DNA of 64,000 nt. Origin: JAFGGG01 sp964634205 (GTDB lineage: Bacteria > Spirochaetota > Spirochaetia > SZUA-6 > RPPD01). How positions within the stretch are numbered: the stretch's first letter is position 1; the number at the start of each line of letters is the position of its first letter. Below the pieces are notes generated by a model. The model saw nothing but the letters and a program-made list of their open reading frames with translations, had not been told where the DNA came from and ran no database searches. Below are positions 26,282 through 35,634 of the stretch, one piece after another. The translations under genes and the position numbers were made by a program. The stretch covers positions 1 to 64,000 of the forward strand of contig CAZWKE010000008.1 of NCBI GenBank assembly GCA_964634205.1. The letters are read 5' to 3'.

Positions 26282-27634
26282 GTGAACCTGGAATATCTGA
26301 CCACCAATTTGCAGAATATGGGTGACAAGGAGATAAGGAATCTTCTTTCGCAGATGTCGCTTGCCGACCTCCTGGACCTGTGGGACTACCTGGAAGAGGA
26401 TGATATGATCAAGCTGTTTTTGCTGCTTGATCTGTCGCGTAAGGTGGACCTGATCCATGAGCTGCCCACCTCGCAGCAGGAGTTTATTATCCAGGAGCTT
26501 TCCACCGCGCACATCAAGCGCCTGCTGGATGAGATGGAGCCGGACGACATTACCGACTTTATCCAGGCCGTGTCTCCGGAGGTAAGAGAGGCGGTATGGA
26601 ATTCGCTCAGTGACGAGGCCAAGACCGAGACACGGTTGTTACTGAATTATGACGAGGATGACGCGGCCGGGCTGATGACCCCCCGTTATCTGGCCATACA
26701 GTCTTCCCTCACCATCGCCCAGGCCCTGCGCTGGCTGCGAAAAAAGGTCAGTGACGTGGAGACAATCTATTATATCTATGTTGTGGACAAGCTGAAGCGA
26801 CTGCTGGGGGTCCTGTCCCTGCGTGACATGCTGCTGGGTGACGATGATGATAAAATAGAGTCTATTATGGTAAAAAAAGTCATTACCGTGCGTGAGGACA
26901 CGGACCAGGAGGAGGTGGCCAAGATCCTGGAGACCTATGACCTTCTGGCCCTGCCCGTAGTTGACGGGTATAACCGCCTGCTGGGTATCATTACCTTTGA
27001 CGATGTCATCGATGTCATCAGGGAGGAGCAGACCGAAGACGTCTATAAGATGGGCGCCATGGGAGGAAGTATCGTTCCCTACATGGAAAGTTCCGTCTGG
27101 GACCTGGTAAAAAAGCGGATTCCCTGGCTTACCATCCTCCTTATTATGGCAACCTTTACCGCGAACGTTATTGAGTTGTTTAAAAATGTCTATGGGCCTT
27201 GGCCCTTTCTGGTCCCTTTTATGCAGCTTATTACGGGTACGGGAGGTAATTCCGGTACCCAGTCGTCCACGCTGATGATACGCGGTCTGGCTACCGGGGA
27301 ACTGGAGGTCAAGGACATCGGCAGAATATTTTTAAAGGAAATCATGGTGGGGGTGCTCCTCGGTGCGGGGATGGGAGTACTCACCGTAATCCGGGTGCTG
27401 ATCTTTGAACTGGGTCTGCCGTTTGAGGTGGTCATGATGCGGGGCATCGCCATCGGGCTTGCCATGTCCCTGGTGGTCATCATTGCCACCCTGATCGGCG
27501 CGCTGGCGCCGCTTGTAATCAAGCGTTTGGGATTTGATCCCACGGTTATGGCCGGGCCGTTGATGGCCACGGTGATAGATGTCTGTGGTTTGACTGTTTA
27601 TTTCCAAACCGTACGTCTTATCCTGAACCTATGA
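26282..27634 (+). CDS. mgtE: MgtE-family magnesium transporter
   Basis: Magnesium channel of 450 residues. The cytosolic N domain of helical repeats (1-125, SLADLLDLWDYLEEDDMIKLFLLL) is followed by two CBS domains (about 130-255; LMTPRYLAIQSSLTIAQAL and IESIMVKKVITVREDTD), the plug helix, and five membrane helices from about 285 (IPWLTILLIMATFTANVIELF). The pore signature GTGGNSGTQSSTLMIRGLA is intact. The start is GTG at 26282, supported by a very strong AAGGAGGTG eight nt upstream. Family members close when cytosolic magnesium is high through the N and CBS domains. Confidence 0.95.
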   Translation: MNLEYLTTNLQNMGDKEIRNLLSQMSLADLLDLWDYLEEDDMIKLFLLLDLSRKVDLIHELPTSQQEFIIQELSTAHIKRLLDEMEPDDITDFIQAVSPEVREAVWNSLSDEAKTETRLLLNYDEDDAAGLMTPRYLAIQSSLTIAQALRWLRKKVSDVETIYYIYVVDKLKRLLGVLSLRDMLLGDDDDKIESIMVKKVITVREDTDQEEVAKILETYDLLALPVVDGYNRLLGIITFDDVIDVIREEQTEDVYKMGAMGGSIVPYMESSVWDLVKKRIPWLTILLIMATFTANVIELFKNVYGPWPFLVPFMQLITGTGGNSGTQSSTLMIRGLATGELEVKDIGRIFLKEIMVGVLLGAGMGVLTVIRVLIFELGLPFEVVMMRGIAIGLAMSLVVIIATLIGALAPLVIKRLGFDPTVMAGPLMATVIDVCGLTVYFQTVRLILNL

Positions 27635-27663
27635 AGGTAAGGTAAAATTAGTAGGACAAAAAT

Positions 27664-27692
27664 TTGAAAAACACCATAAGACGCATTATATT
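27664..27692 (+). promoter_or_regulatory. Promoter of the envelope-protein cluster
   Basis: TTGAAA (27664-27669), a 17-nt spacer and TATATT (27687-27692). Transcription would start near 27699. Confidence 0.55.
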
Positions 27693-27721
27693 TAGTCTTT
27701 GAAGCCATGAGAGTAATGTAT

Positions 27722-29041
27722 ATGTGTAAAATACTCAAAATATCCTTAACCGGTGTAATATTTCTTTCACTTCTGCAATACCTGCTGCATGCGGATGTCA
27801 CCGCCGTGGGGCAGAATATTGTCATTTTCAAGACCTCGGTCGCCGATATCACCACCAACCAACGTGAGTTGAATGAATCTTTGGGATTGATCGAAAAAAA
27901 GGCTTTGCAGGTGTTTCAAAGCCTGTCACGTTTTACGGTCGGGACCGTGAACCATACCGTAAGCACCCAGGATATTATGCCGCTTCTGGAAAAGATCAAA
28001 ACATATAAAAATGGAAAAAACGGTGTCACTGAAGAGGTCCGTATAGGAAAAACTGTATTCAGTGCGGAGGATTTTAATAACATCCTTCATTCTTACCTGA
28101 TCGTGGTCCCCGTTATGACCGGTTTTACCATAGAGACATTAAATAATGAGGGGGGGGGCACAAAATACAAAACGAACATCGCCGTTACCTATACGATTAT
28201 TAAAGTCGAAAACGCCACAGTTCTTTCCAATATAGAACTTGAGGCGACAGGCTACGATAAAGATCAGGCCAGCGCCGTAAACGATGCCATAGAAGACCTT
28301 CCCATCCAACTGACCTATGAAGTAAGGAGCCTGGATGTTTTTTCTCTGCAGGACCGCATTGTTGAGGTTCTGGGACCGGACGTGGCGATCCGCCTGGGCA
28401 GGGAGCAGGGGGTTTCGGTGGGAGACGAGTATGCCATTATCACCCCGGGCGAAACAGGGCCGCTTGAGAGTGGGCTGATTATCATCCGTGATATAGAAGA
28501 TAAGGTGTCTTTGGGCAAGATCATCTATGCGGCCGGTTCTGTTACCGCCGGCATGCCCGTAAGAGAAGTGCCGCGCGTCGGGTTGGAAATGGTCCCCTAT
28601 GTACATGTGGAAATGAATTTTGAAAATTCCACATATTATGGGTCGGCCGGGTTAAAGCTGGTGCTTACCAAGGGTTTTTTTGTCATCCGGCCGGTGGTGT
28701 GTTTTGAGGTGGGGCTTTATCCCTTTGAACAATTGGAAACGGACCTGCCGGTCAGGGTGTTCGGCGGACTTGATTTTAATATCTACCTGGGCAGATTCCA
28801 ATTGGGTGGAATGGCCGCGGTAGGTACCCAGATTATGACCGCGCTTTCTCCCGCGTCGACTGTGGACGGATTCGAATTTTCTTATATAGGCCTGGCCGGC
28901 ATCGCCAATATCAGCTACCTGGTTACACGTGATGTAAAACTGATCCTTGATCTAGGGTACCAGGCATGGTTTACGGTAAACGATAATTATCAAAGCTACG
29001 AAGGCTGGCTCGTGGGAGCCGGAATCGGAATAAAGTTTTAA
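27722..29041 (+). CDS. Exported protein with barrel-like C-terminus
   Basis: Unrecognised envelope protein of about 439 residues. A signal peptide (MCKILKISLTGVIFLSLLQYLLHA) precedes a mixed alpha/beta region (20-280) and a C-terminal region of about 155 residues with alternating hydrophobic strands and Gly/Tyr-rich turns (FENSTYYGSAGLKLVLTKG to VGAGIGIKF). The ending in Phe is typical of outer-membrane beta-barrels. Three ATGs (27707, 27716, 27722) are in frame. I prefer 27722 because the promoter leaves room for a GAGAG site only there and the next gene has a similar MCK start. It heads a run of four exported proteins. Confidence 0.7.
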   Translation: MCKILKISLTGVIFLSLLQYLLHADVTAVGQNIVIFKTSVADITTNQRELNESLGLIEKKALQVFQSLSRFTVGTVNHTVSTQDIMPLLEKIKTYKNGKNGVTEEVRIGKTVFSAEDFNNILHSYLIVVPVMTGFTIETLNNEGGGTKYKTNIAVTYTIIKVENATVLSNIELEATGYDKDQASAVNDAIEDLPIQLTYEVRSLDVFSLQDRIVEVLGPDVAIRLGREQGVSVGDEYAIITPGETGPLESGLIIIRDIEDKVSLGKIIYAAGSVTAGMPVREVPRVGLEMVPYVHVEMNFENSTYYGSAGLKLVLTKGFFVIRPVVCFEVGLYPFEQLETDLPVRVFGGLDFNIYLGRFQLGGMAAVGTQIMTALSPASTVDGFEFSYIGLAGIANISYLVTRDVKLILDLGYQAWFTVNDNYQSYEGWLVGAGIGIKF

Positions 29042-29057
29042 AGTAGGAAAGAGAACA

Positions 29058-29942
29058 ATGTGTAAATTACCGGGTTCTATTTGCTTTTCCCTGTTGCTGC
29101 TGCTGGTACTGCCGGCCGCCGGACTTTGGGCCGACCAAAACAAGGCCCGGCAGGACGAACAGTTTATCAAGACTTACCTGGAAAACCTGGTGTACATGGT
29201 GTACATAGACGAGGACACACACGTGGCGCCCGAAAACAAATTCTTGTTAAAGAAGGCGGTTGCGGTGGCCAATGATTACCTGACCTCACACGCCATGGAG
29301 GCAGTGCTGCTGGATGAGGTCGAAAAGCTGAAGCAGGACCAGGAAACACTCTACCAGGAAGACAGCGGCGGGGATATCTCGGTGGTGCAGTGGCTGGCCC
29401 AGAAACTGAACGCGGATGTGTATATTACCCTGAACCTGCGAATTACCAGTGAAACAAAAAGGAAAAACCATTTTGCCCAGGCAAGCATTACCCTGACCGC
29501 GTTTGAATCATCAACCGGCAGGCTGATGGGGTCCAAGACCTACAACCAGCCTGAGAAGTCGTTCAGCCCTACCTCCGAAGAAGAGGCAAAAATAAACGCG
29601 GTAGAGGTAAGTGTAAAACGAATCATGCGGGACATCATAGATACCTCGCGTGAGTATATGAAAAAGGCCTTGAAGAAGGGCATTAAATACGAGGTATTTT
29701 TAGACGGTGCCGGAGACTCCGGGGTTATTGGGGAGTTTATAGACTCACTGAAGCGGAGGGTAAAGGACGTACAAACCGTCTACCGGACCGATGAACAAGC
29801 CAAATGCTATGTATGGGCATTGGTGACAAACCAGGACCTGGAACAGCTTGTCCTGGATACGGCAAAGACAATCCCCGGGTTGGAAGGTATGGTGACTGTT
29901 TCCGTAAGAAGGAAGAGTCTTACCTTCAGCACCGGATTGTAA
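29058..29942 (+). CDS. Exported hypothetical protein
   Basis: A 294-residue exported protein with signal peptide MCKLPGSICFSLLLLLVLPA (cleavage near LWA-DQ). The mature part alternates helices and strands: LAQKLNADVYITLNLRITSE followed by ASITLTAFESSTGRLMGSKTYNQ is reminiscent of periplasmic proteins with a TolB-N or LpoB-like fold, in which a beta-strand pair describes a scaled attribute. A second half (KYEVFLDGAGDSGVIGEFIDSLKRRVKDVQ) looks like a small alpha/beta domain. No family can be named with certainty. A good ribosome site (AGGAAAGAG) is present. Confidence 0.7.
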   Translation: MCKLPGSICFSLLLLLVLPAAGLWADQNKARQDEQFIKTYLENLVYMVYIDEDTHVAPENKFLLKKAVAVANDYLTSHAMEAVLLDEVEKLKQDQETLYQEDSGGDISVVQWLAQKLNADVYITLNLRITSETKRKNHFAQASITLTAFESSTGRLMGSKTYNQPEKSFSPTSEEEAKINAVEVSVKRIMRDIIDTSREYMKKALKKGIKYEVFLDGAGDSGVIGEFIDSLKRRVKDVQTVYRTDEQAKCYVWALVTNQDLEQLVLDTAKTIPGLEGMVTVSVRRKSLTFSTGL

Positions 29943-29986
29943 AGAGGCGTTGCCTCAATAGTTATTATTTAGAAGGAGGAATGTGA

Positions 29987-30634
29987 ATGAAGAGATATCT
30001 CATTATTCCTTTACTTGTTTTATTAATCGTGGCAGTGGGCTGTAAGTCTACCCCCAAAGCAGACACCACTACAAACAACACTACCACCGATACAATGAAA
30101 CCACCGGAGCCACAGATTCTTACTCACCAGTACGCAGGACTGGGCGATGTTCCCGACTGGGTGTTGATGCCCGTAGGCAAGATTGAAGAACTGCCCGATT
30201 TCAAGGGGTATTATGTATTCAAAGAAAGCTTTAGCGGGAGAAACCTGGAGGGAACAAAGATCCAGGCTCAGAACTTCAGTATTGACGACCAGATTGCGCG
30301 TTTGGTTTCCGTGCGTATCCAGTCCAAATACGCCGGCGCCATTGTCGGTGATTCCGACAATGCGGAGCAGTACTTTGAGAAGGTAGTAAAGAGTATTGCC
30401 GACGGCCGAGTGGGCGGGGCCAAGAAGTACGATGAGTACTGGGTGGAAAGACGCTATTTTAAAAATGACGGTTCCATAGATAAAGACGTCTATGAATATT
30501 ACCTGCTGGTCCGCGTTCCGGTCTCTGAAATCAAGGCGGCAATCGCCAGGGCTTTTGCCGGAAACAAACCCCAATCCAAAGAGGAAACACGGGCACAAGA
30601 TCTGGTAAAAGACGCACTGAAAGACCTTGAATAG
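29987..30634 (+). CDS. LPP20-like lipoprotein
   Basis: A 215-residue lipoprotein. The signal peptide ends in a lipobox (LLIVAVGC, lipidated Cys near 19), followed by a Thr/Asn-rich tether. The body begins GLGDVPDWVLMPVG and continues with a region like the LPP20/FlgT N-terminal domain (IDDQIARLVSVRIQSKYAGAIVG, DKDVYEYYLLVRVPVSEIKAAIARAF). The neighbouring 30748 gene carries a clearer copy of the same kind of domain. It has a strong AAGGAGG site and a hairpin terminator right behind it. Confidence 0.75.
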   Translation: MKRYLIIPLLVLLIVAVGCKSTPKADTTTNNTTTDTMKPPEPQILTHQYAGLGDVPDWVLMPVGKIEELPDFKGYYVFKESFSGRNLEGTKIQAQNFSIDDQIARLVSVRIQSKYAGAIVGDSDNAEQYFEKVVKSIADGRVGGAKKYDEYWVERRYFKNDGSIDKDVYEYYLLVRVPVSEIKAAIARAFAGNKPQSKEETRAQDLVKDALKDLE

Positions 30635-30651
30635 GAAGAAGAGTAGTTATA

Positions 30652-30690
30652 TATGTACCTGGGGGCGCATGCCTTCAGGTACATAGTTTT
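30652..30690 (+). terminator. Rho-independent-type terminator
   Basis: TATGTACCTG (30652-30661) and CAGGTACATA (30676-30685) form a perfect 10-bp stem; the 14-nt loop contains a further GGC/GCC pairing. GTTTT follows. It separates the lipoprotein from the next gene. Confidence 0.6.
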
Positions 30691-30747
30691 CTGGTAATCT
30701 GTGTTCCTGATTCGTAGTTTTGATCATTATACAGTGAGGAGTAAATA

Positions 30748-32211
30748 ATGACATGGAATAGAATCATTCTGTGTGGTTTTTTTATTTTGTGCGCTTGCAC
30801 CTTCCCCCTCTGGTCGGAAACACTGCCCGACTGGGTAACCGATCCTCCCACTGATGACAGCCATTTCATCTATTTTACGGGGCAGGGCTTTGACGCGGGG
30901 AAAAACACCAATGAGGCCCGGGAACGGGCGGTTGACGACTTGGTGGGGGGGATTATGCGCTTTGTGGGAGTACGGGTTCACTCCGAAGTAAACACCGATG
31001 CCGTGGCCACGGCCGATTCGTTTGAGTCGGAACTGCGGAAAACCGTAACGCAAAGCGGAAGCGCGCGTGTGACCGGCTTCCAGATTATTCATGAATGGGC
31101 TTATTCCATAGATGCCGGAACAACCGTGTACCTTCTGGCACGCTATAAAAGAAGCGACCTTTTACGGGAAAAAAACCGCCTGGAAAAACTGTTCCAGGAA
31201 ACCATCGACGCCGTAGCCGTGCCGGAAAGCGACGGGTACGAGTACTATCGTACGGGACAGTACTATGAAGCGTTGGTCCGTTTTCTGGAGGCGACCCTGG
31301 CTGCGGCCGAATCAAACCTGGAAAACAAGAATATTTATGTCAACCGCAACATAGACAATGCCATGCGCGCGCTGGAAAGACTGAATCTTTATAAACTGAA
31401 TAACAACCTTATCGCCTATGTGGGGCAGGAGATAAAGGAGCCCTTTTCCGTCAAGGTGGCGGAAGGACCGCTGGCCGACACCCCTGGGGTAAACGGGGTG
31501 GCCCTGCAGTTTTCCTATAAACGGATGAAGAATTCGCGTAAGCAGACCGAGACCTCCGTGTTGAAAACCGACAAACAGGGAGTTGCCGCCTTTACCCACC
31601 CGGTAAGCCGCTTTGTGGGACGGGAACAGGTTACCGTGACCCTCTCGCTTGCCGCATACCTGAAAAAACTGGACGGCCTGCCGCACCGGTATGAAAGCAA
31701 ACTTGACGGTTTAAAGCGGTTGGCCGTAAGCAAAAAGGTTGTGTTTGATTTTTCGGTACTCTCCCGGGCCGCGGACATTCCCATCGGTATTGTCATCGCC
31801 GACTTGGACAAGGATGAGCGGGTGACGGGCGGCAGTGGAAAGACCGCCTCCGGGGTAATGGAGGTCCTTACCCAAAATGGGTTTGACATATCGATTATTC
31901 CAATTAAACCTTCACTGATTCTCTCTAAAAACGACGCCGAGATTTTGCGCCTGGTTAAAGCAAATGCGGGTAAAACGGGGCGTGTAATCTACGGCAGCGC
32001 CAGGGCAGGTGAGCCCCGGAAAAGCGGTTCCCGCTATATTGTGCGGGTAATGGGAACCATAAAGGTGCTTGATCTTGACAGCGGCAAAATAGTTTTTGAA
32101 AAAACCGTAAGCAAAAACGGCCTGGGCGGCAGCCCGCAGGCCGCTCAGGACGCCGCCTTTAAACTGCTTGGCAGGGAACTGGGCAAGTCTGTCGCCGCCG
32201 GGGTGAAATAA
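30748..32211 (+). CDS. Exported LPP20/FlgT-like protein
   Basis: An exported protein of 487 residues. A signal peptide (RIILCGFFILCACTFPLWS) is followed by an LPP20-like domain (about 25-130: LPDWVTDPPTDDSHFIYFTGQGF, then NEARERAVDDLVGGIMRFVGV), a TPR-like stretch (GYEYYRTGQYYEALVRFLEA), a region resembling an Ig-like or big-domain beta-sandwich (VNGVALQFSYKRMK to RFVGREQVTVTLSLAAY) and a C-terminal alpha/beta domain (VLTQNGFDISIIPIKPSL, IVRVMGTIKVLDLDSGKIVFEKTV) like those of FlgT and LpoB relatives. A flagellar or envelope-assembly role is possible. GAGGAG precedes the ATG. Confidence 0.75.
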   Translation: MTWNRIILCGFFILCACTFPLWSETLPDWVTDPPTDDSHFIYFTGQGFDAGKNTNEARERAVDDLVGGIMRFVGVRVHSEVNTDAVATADSFESELRKTVTQSGSARVTGFQIIHEWAYSIDAGTTVYLLARYKRSDLLREKNRLEKLFQETIDAVAVPESDGYEYYRTGQYYEALVRFLEATLAAAESNLENKNIYVNRNIDNAMRALERLNLYKLNNNLIAYVGQEIKEPFSVKVAEGPLADTPGVNGVALQFSYKRMKNSRKQTETSVLKTDKQGVAAFTHPVSRFVGREQVTVTLSLAAYLKKLDGLPHRYESKLDGLKRLAVSKKVVFDFSVLSRAADIPIGIVIADLDKDERVTGGSGKTASGVMEVLTQNGFDISIIPIKPSLILSKNDAEILRLVKANAGKTGRVIYGSARAGEPRKSGSRYIVRVMGTIKVLDLDSGKIVFEKTVSKNGLGGSPQAAQDAAFKLLGRELGKSVAAGVK

Positions 32212-32218
32212 GCCCTGC

Positions 32219-32692
32219 CTACGGAGTTTCTTCTCTGCCCTGCATCTTTCTTTTCAGCTTTTCCAGCTCAGCCTTCGCCGCTTCATCCTTAAATGTCTGT
32301 GAAAGGGTATCCGGCTGGCCCACCAGCATCTGCAGCTGGGCCAGCAGGTTTTCCGCGTCCACGCTCATTTGGGGAGCGCGTGACAGCTTTAACAACTGTT
32401 CTTTCAGCACGTCCACCTTGGGGGCAAGCTCCCTTTCTTCGTTTTCCAACGTGGCAATCTTGGTCTGAATCTCACCGACCCGGCCGCGCGCCTTTTCAGC
32501 CAGCAGGGCCTCCTGCTTCTGCTCGGCCAGGCGCACACGTTCCTGCCAGAGCTTTTTTTCTTCCAGGGCCTCCTGCTTTTGCCGCTGCGTGGTCTTTAAG
32601 GTGGTAATAAATGCCAGGACGTATTCTTTGGCGGCTTCCGGCTCCATACCGCTTATGTCGGTATCCGGCCGCTCACCGGGGTAATCGGACAT
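32219..32692 (-). CDS. Coiled-coil hypothetical protein
   Basis: A 157-residue soluble protein that is almost wholly coiled-coil from residue 20 to 120 (LKTTQRQKQEALEEKKLWQE, EIQTKIATLENEERELAPKV), Glu/Lys/Gln-rich, with a short C-terminal helix pair. I chose ATG 32692 because AAAGGAGG lies 8 nt upstream; a longer reading to 32806 has no such site. Architecture alone does not identify it; small PspA-like or structural coiled-coil proteins look similar. It converges with the FlgT-like gene 7 nt away. Confidence 0.75.
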   Translation of the reverse strand: MSDYPGERPDTDISGMEPEAAKEYVLAFITTLKTTQRQKQEALEEKKLWQERVRLAEQKQEALLAEKARGRVGEIQTKIATLENEERELAPKVDVLKEQLLKLSRAPQMSVDAENLLAQLQMLVGQPDTLSQTFKDEAAKAELEKLKRKMQGREETP

Positions 32693-32721
32693 GGAACATC
32701 CTCCTTTTACATTACAGTAGT

Positions 32722-32750
32722 ATTCTAGAAGAGATTGCCTATGTTTGCAA
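32722..32750 (-). promoter_or_regulatory. Promoter of the coiled-coil gene
   Basis: Minus-strand TTGCAA (32750-32745), 17-nt spacer, TAGAAT (32727-32722); leader of about 22 nt with the strong ribosome site. Confidence 0.5.
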
Positions 32751-32758
32751 GGGGGTAA

Positions 32759-32959
32759 CCGGATGAGAAGCTTTCCCGGACCGGCATCAATATTTACACT
32801 TCGCACGGAACAGCCGATATAAAAAGAAGTTTCGGCGTCATCCGTTATTTTAAAAAGGCAGATTACGAAAAAACCGTAGAGGTTCCGGACTTAAATAGCG
32901 AAGGGCAGGGGCCGTATAAACAGTTATTCCTTTTTCCTTATTATCAAGGATATCGTTAA
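32759..32959 (+). pseudogene. Start-less protein fragment, probable gene remnant
   Basis: A 66-codon open frame bounded upstream by TAA (32756-32758) with no initiation codon. The peptide (TGINIYTSHGTADIKRSFGV, then YFKKADYEKTVEVPDLNSEG) has ordinary protein composition and looks like the C-terminal end of a lost gene. Its last 36 nt overlap the 3' end of the facing membrane-protein gene. I cannot name the parent family; chance openness is possible. Confidence 0.35.
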
Positions 32960-33328
32960 TAATGACGCTATCATAAAGAGGATGATACATGAAACAAGTA
33001 TGTATACTTTCCCTAACAAACCCCATGTATCCAATGAGCCCATTATCAAAAATATAAGAATGACTATGGATGCTCCGCCGTTTGCTGTAATACTCATCAG
33101 CGGTATACGAATTGATACAATGTTATTTTTTATTTGATGTAAGGCTTCGAAATATCCGAATAAAAGGGCGAAATACGCTGCTCCCAACAACCGTATAAAG
33201 AGATAAGTACCTTCCATGGGAATTCCAAAAAAATCATACACCTGCGGAGGGAAAAAAGTCAGTGGAACGGCCCAGAATATAATCGTAATAACGATTTTAA
33301 TTTTATACACCATTTTCAGCATAGTCAT
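32924..33328 (-). CDS. Small integral membrane protein
   Basis: A 134-residue protein with four predicted membrane helices (about 8-27, 42-60, 75-97, 103-128) and short charged loops, ending in a basic IIRKKE. It resembles small unknown membrane proteins of the DoxX-size class, but no motif supports that. The start overlaps the end of the hybrid kinase gene by 4 nt (ATGA), so it is translationally coupled and may be an accessory or output of that kinase. Confidence 0.65.
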   Translation of the reverse strand: MTMLKMVYKIKIVITIIFWAVPLTFFPPQVYDFFGIPMEGTYLFIRLLGAAYFALLFGYFEALHQIKNNIVSIRIPLMSITANGGASIVILIFLIMGSLDTWGLLGKVYILVSCIILFMIASLLTISLIIRKKE

Positions 33329-35634
33329 ACCTTACTATTTCCTTCCTCATTTTTTATTCCCCCTTTATTCAGGTGCTTGTTCAGTAGGTTGGCCAGCTCA
33401 ACCTTGCGGAACGGTTTGAAAATACTCCCGTTAAAACCATATTTCGCGGGATTCACCATTACCGGGTCTTCAGCGTAACCGCTGGTGACAAATACAGGGG
33501 TATCGTGATCAAATTCGCGGACTTTGGCGATAACATCCTTTCCCCCCAATCCGCCTTGAATGGTTAAATCGAAAATACAACCGGTGATTTTCCGCTTTAT
33601 TTGTGCTGCGGCCTGCAAGATTTCAATAGCGTCAATCCCGGTAGAAGCAAACTCTATGGAATAGCCGAAAGCCTTCAGCATATCGCCGATCATATTTCGA
33701 ATGATCTTTTCATCATCCAATACCAGAAACGTTCCCGCTCCCTTATGTCCCACGGGAACGCGGCTCTTTCGTTCCGCGCTGCCGGCGGGAACCGCGGGAA
33801 GGTATATGGTGAATACGCTTCCTTTTCCCGCTACGGATTTTACCTCGATACATCCGCCGTGACGCTTCAGAATGGAATAGCAGGTGGCCAGACCCAGGCC
33901 GTGCCCCTTTTCCTTGGTGGTGAAAAACGGATCGAATATCTTCGATAAAATCTCTTTCGGCATTCCGATACCGTGGTCTTTAACGTGTATTTTTACATAA
34001 CTGCCCGGAGGTAAGGTTGCGTGCTGTCTTTCAGACAGGGTAATATTTTCCGCTGAAATATCAAGCGGCCCTCCCGCAGGCATTGCCTGTACGGCATTGA
34101 TGACGATATTGTCGATAACCTGCCCTATCTGGTTTTTATCAAAAGCGGACGGCCACACCGCAGCGGGAATACTGAAGGAGCCTGCGACATTTGAACCGCT
34201 CAGCGCAAACCTGACCGTTTCTTCTATAAAAGGAGACAGACGTTCGATGTTTTTTACCGGAACGCCGCCTTTGGAAAATGTCAACAACTGTCCGGTCAAT
34301 GCGCGGGCCCGTTCGATGGTTGCCAGGGTTTTGGCAAGATAAGCCGTTACGCTCTTTTCTTTTGTTGCTTCGGCCGCCATATCGATATACCCGAATATCA
34401 CCCCCAGCAGGTTATTGAAGTCGTGCGCGATTCCGCCGGCAAGGATTCCGAGTGATTCAAGCCGCTGGGCGTTCCGTAAGACCTCTTCGGTCTTTTTTTT
34501 GTCGGTAATGTCCCGAAATGTTCCCCAGATATGATACAGTTTTCCATCGTCGATAATTCCGTGCGCGTTGTTCAAAAAGTACCGTTCGGAGCCGTCCGGC
34601 ATCTTCTCCACTCCTTCTCCGTCAATGATGGTGAAATTTTGTTCAACCACCTGCCGGAAAAGCTTGTCCAGGCTGCCGGAGGTTGTTCCGAAGAGTTGAG
34701 TGAGTTTTTTGCCGATTACCTGGTCAACCGATTTTGCGCCATAGCTCTTTGCGCACACCAGGTTGCAGTCTATCAGCGTGCCGTCATAGAGCCTTTTAAT
34801 TATTTCAATTGTCGGAAGGTTGGTCGGTATGGGCGGGTTATAGGCGTAGCAGAAGATCGCGTCGGTGGTGTGCTCGATGAGATCTCGTACACGTGATTCG
34901 GCGGCAACCAGATCGGTAATATCATGAGCGATTACCCCAAGTCCGTCGCCGACTTTGAATGATTTCAATAAAAAGTGCATTCTTCCGAAAACCGGATGAG
35001 GCATGAAATGTTCGATTATAAACGGTTTTCCCGTCCTGATCACCTCAAGGTGTTTTTCCTGCCTACCCAATTTTCCGATATCGGGAACGATTTCGGCGAT
35101 GTTCTTCCCAATAACGTCACTCCGTTGTTTTCCGATTATCGCGAGACCGCGGTTATTAATCTCAACAAAATTTAAATCGGCGTCAAGCAGGTAAATACTG
35201 TCCAAGGCGGAGTTAATAAAACTCGTCAGCCGTTCCTGCTGGATTTTGAGTTCGTTTTTCATCCGTTTTTGTTCGGTAATATCCCTCAAGATCGTCTGGA
35301 CAACGTTTTTGCCTGCCAGTTTGATCGGTTGGACGCATACCTCAACATCGATAATTGTGCCGCCCCTGCATATCACTTGAGTTTCAAATACCCGCGTTCC
35401 TTCTTCAATTATGCTTTTTACGCGCCTGACCGTCTGTTCACTGCTTTGGCTGATATCAAAATCAGTCACCGTCATTGTCACCAATTCCTCTTTGCTGTAC
35501 CCGAGCATCGAGGATGCTTTGGAATTGGTTTCAAGGATTCCGCCGTTTTCCGGATCGATCAGGAAAATAGCGTCTCCCGCCTGTTCGAACAGGACATAAT
35601 ACCTGTCCTCTGATTCACAATGACTGTTATTCAT
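33325..35634 (-). CDS. Hybrid sensor histidine kinase with three PAS domains and C-terminal receiver
   Basis: A 769-residue cytosolic sensor. PAS domains lie at about 8-125 (DAIFLIDPENGGILETNSKASSML), 135-245 (DSIYLLDADLNFVEINNRGL) and 250-390 (TTDAIFCYAY... ending FRDITDKKKTEE). The H-box is GILAGGIAHDFNNLLGVIFGY, and the ATPase carries VIDNIVINAVQAMPAGG, VKDHGIGMP and GHGLGLATCYSILKRHGG. A receiver (about 635-755) has the acidic LVLDDE, the acceptor Asp in GCIFDLTIQGG and Lys in IFKPF. Pairing of a NtrB-like H-box with a C-terminal receiver is common in two-component phosphorelays; no output regulator is adjacent. A membrane protein follows, coupled by 4 nt. Confidence 0.87.
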   Translation of the reverse strand: MNNSHCESEDRYYVLFEQAGDAIFLIDPENGGILETNSKASSMLGYSKEELVTMTVTDFDISQSSEQTVRRVKSIIEEGTRVFETQVICRGGTIIDVEVCVQPIKLAGKNVVQTILRDITEQKRMKNELKIQQERLTSFINSALDSIYLLDADLNFVEINNRGLAIIGKQRSDVIGKNIAEIVPDIGKLGRQEKHLEVIRTGKPFIIEHFMPHPVFGRMHFLLKSFKVGDGLGVIAHDITDLVAAESRVRDLIEHTTDAIFCYAYNPPIPTNLPTIEIIKRLYDGTLIDCNLVCAKSYGAKSVDQVIGKKLTQLFGTTSGSLDKLFRQVVEQNFTIIDGEGVEKMPDGSERYFLNNAHGIIDDGKLYHIWGTFRDITDKKKTEEVLRNAQRLESLGILAGGIAHDFNNLLGVIFGYIDMAAEATKEKSVTAYLAKTLATIERARALTGQLLTFSKGGVPVKNIERLSPFIEETVRFALSGSNVAGSFSIPAAVWPSAFDKNQIGQVIDNIVINAVQAMPAGGPLDISAENITLSERQHATLPPGSYVKIHVKDHGIGMPKEILSKIFDPFFTTKEKGHGLGLATCYSILKRHGGCIEVKSVAGKGSVFTIYLPAVPAGSAERKSRVPVGHKGAGTFLVLDDEKIIRNMIGDMLKAFGYSIEFASTGIDAIEILQAAAQIKRKITGCIFDLTIQGGLGGKDVIAKVREFDHDTPVFVTSGYAEDPVMVNPAKYGFNGSIFKPFRKVELANLLNKHLNKGGIKNEEGNSKV

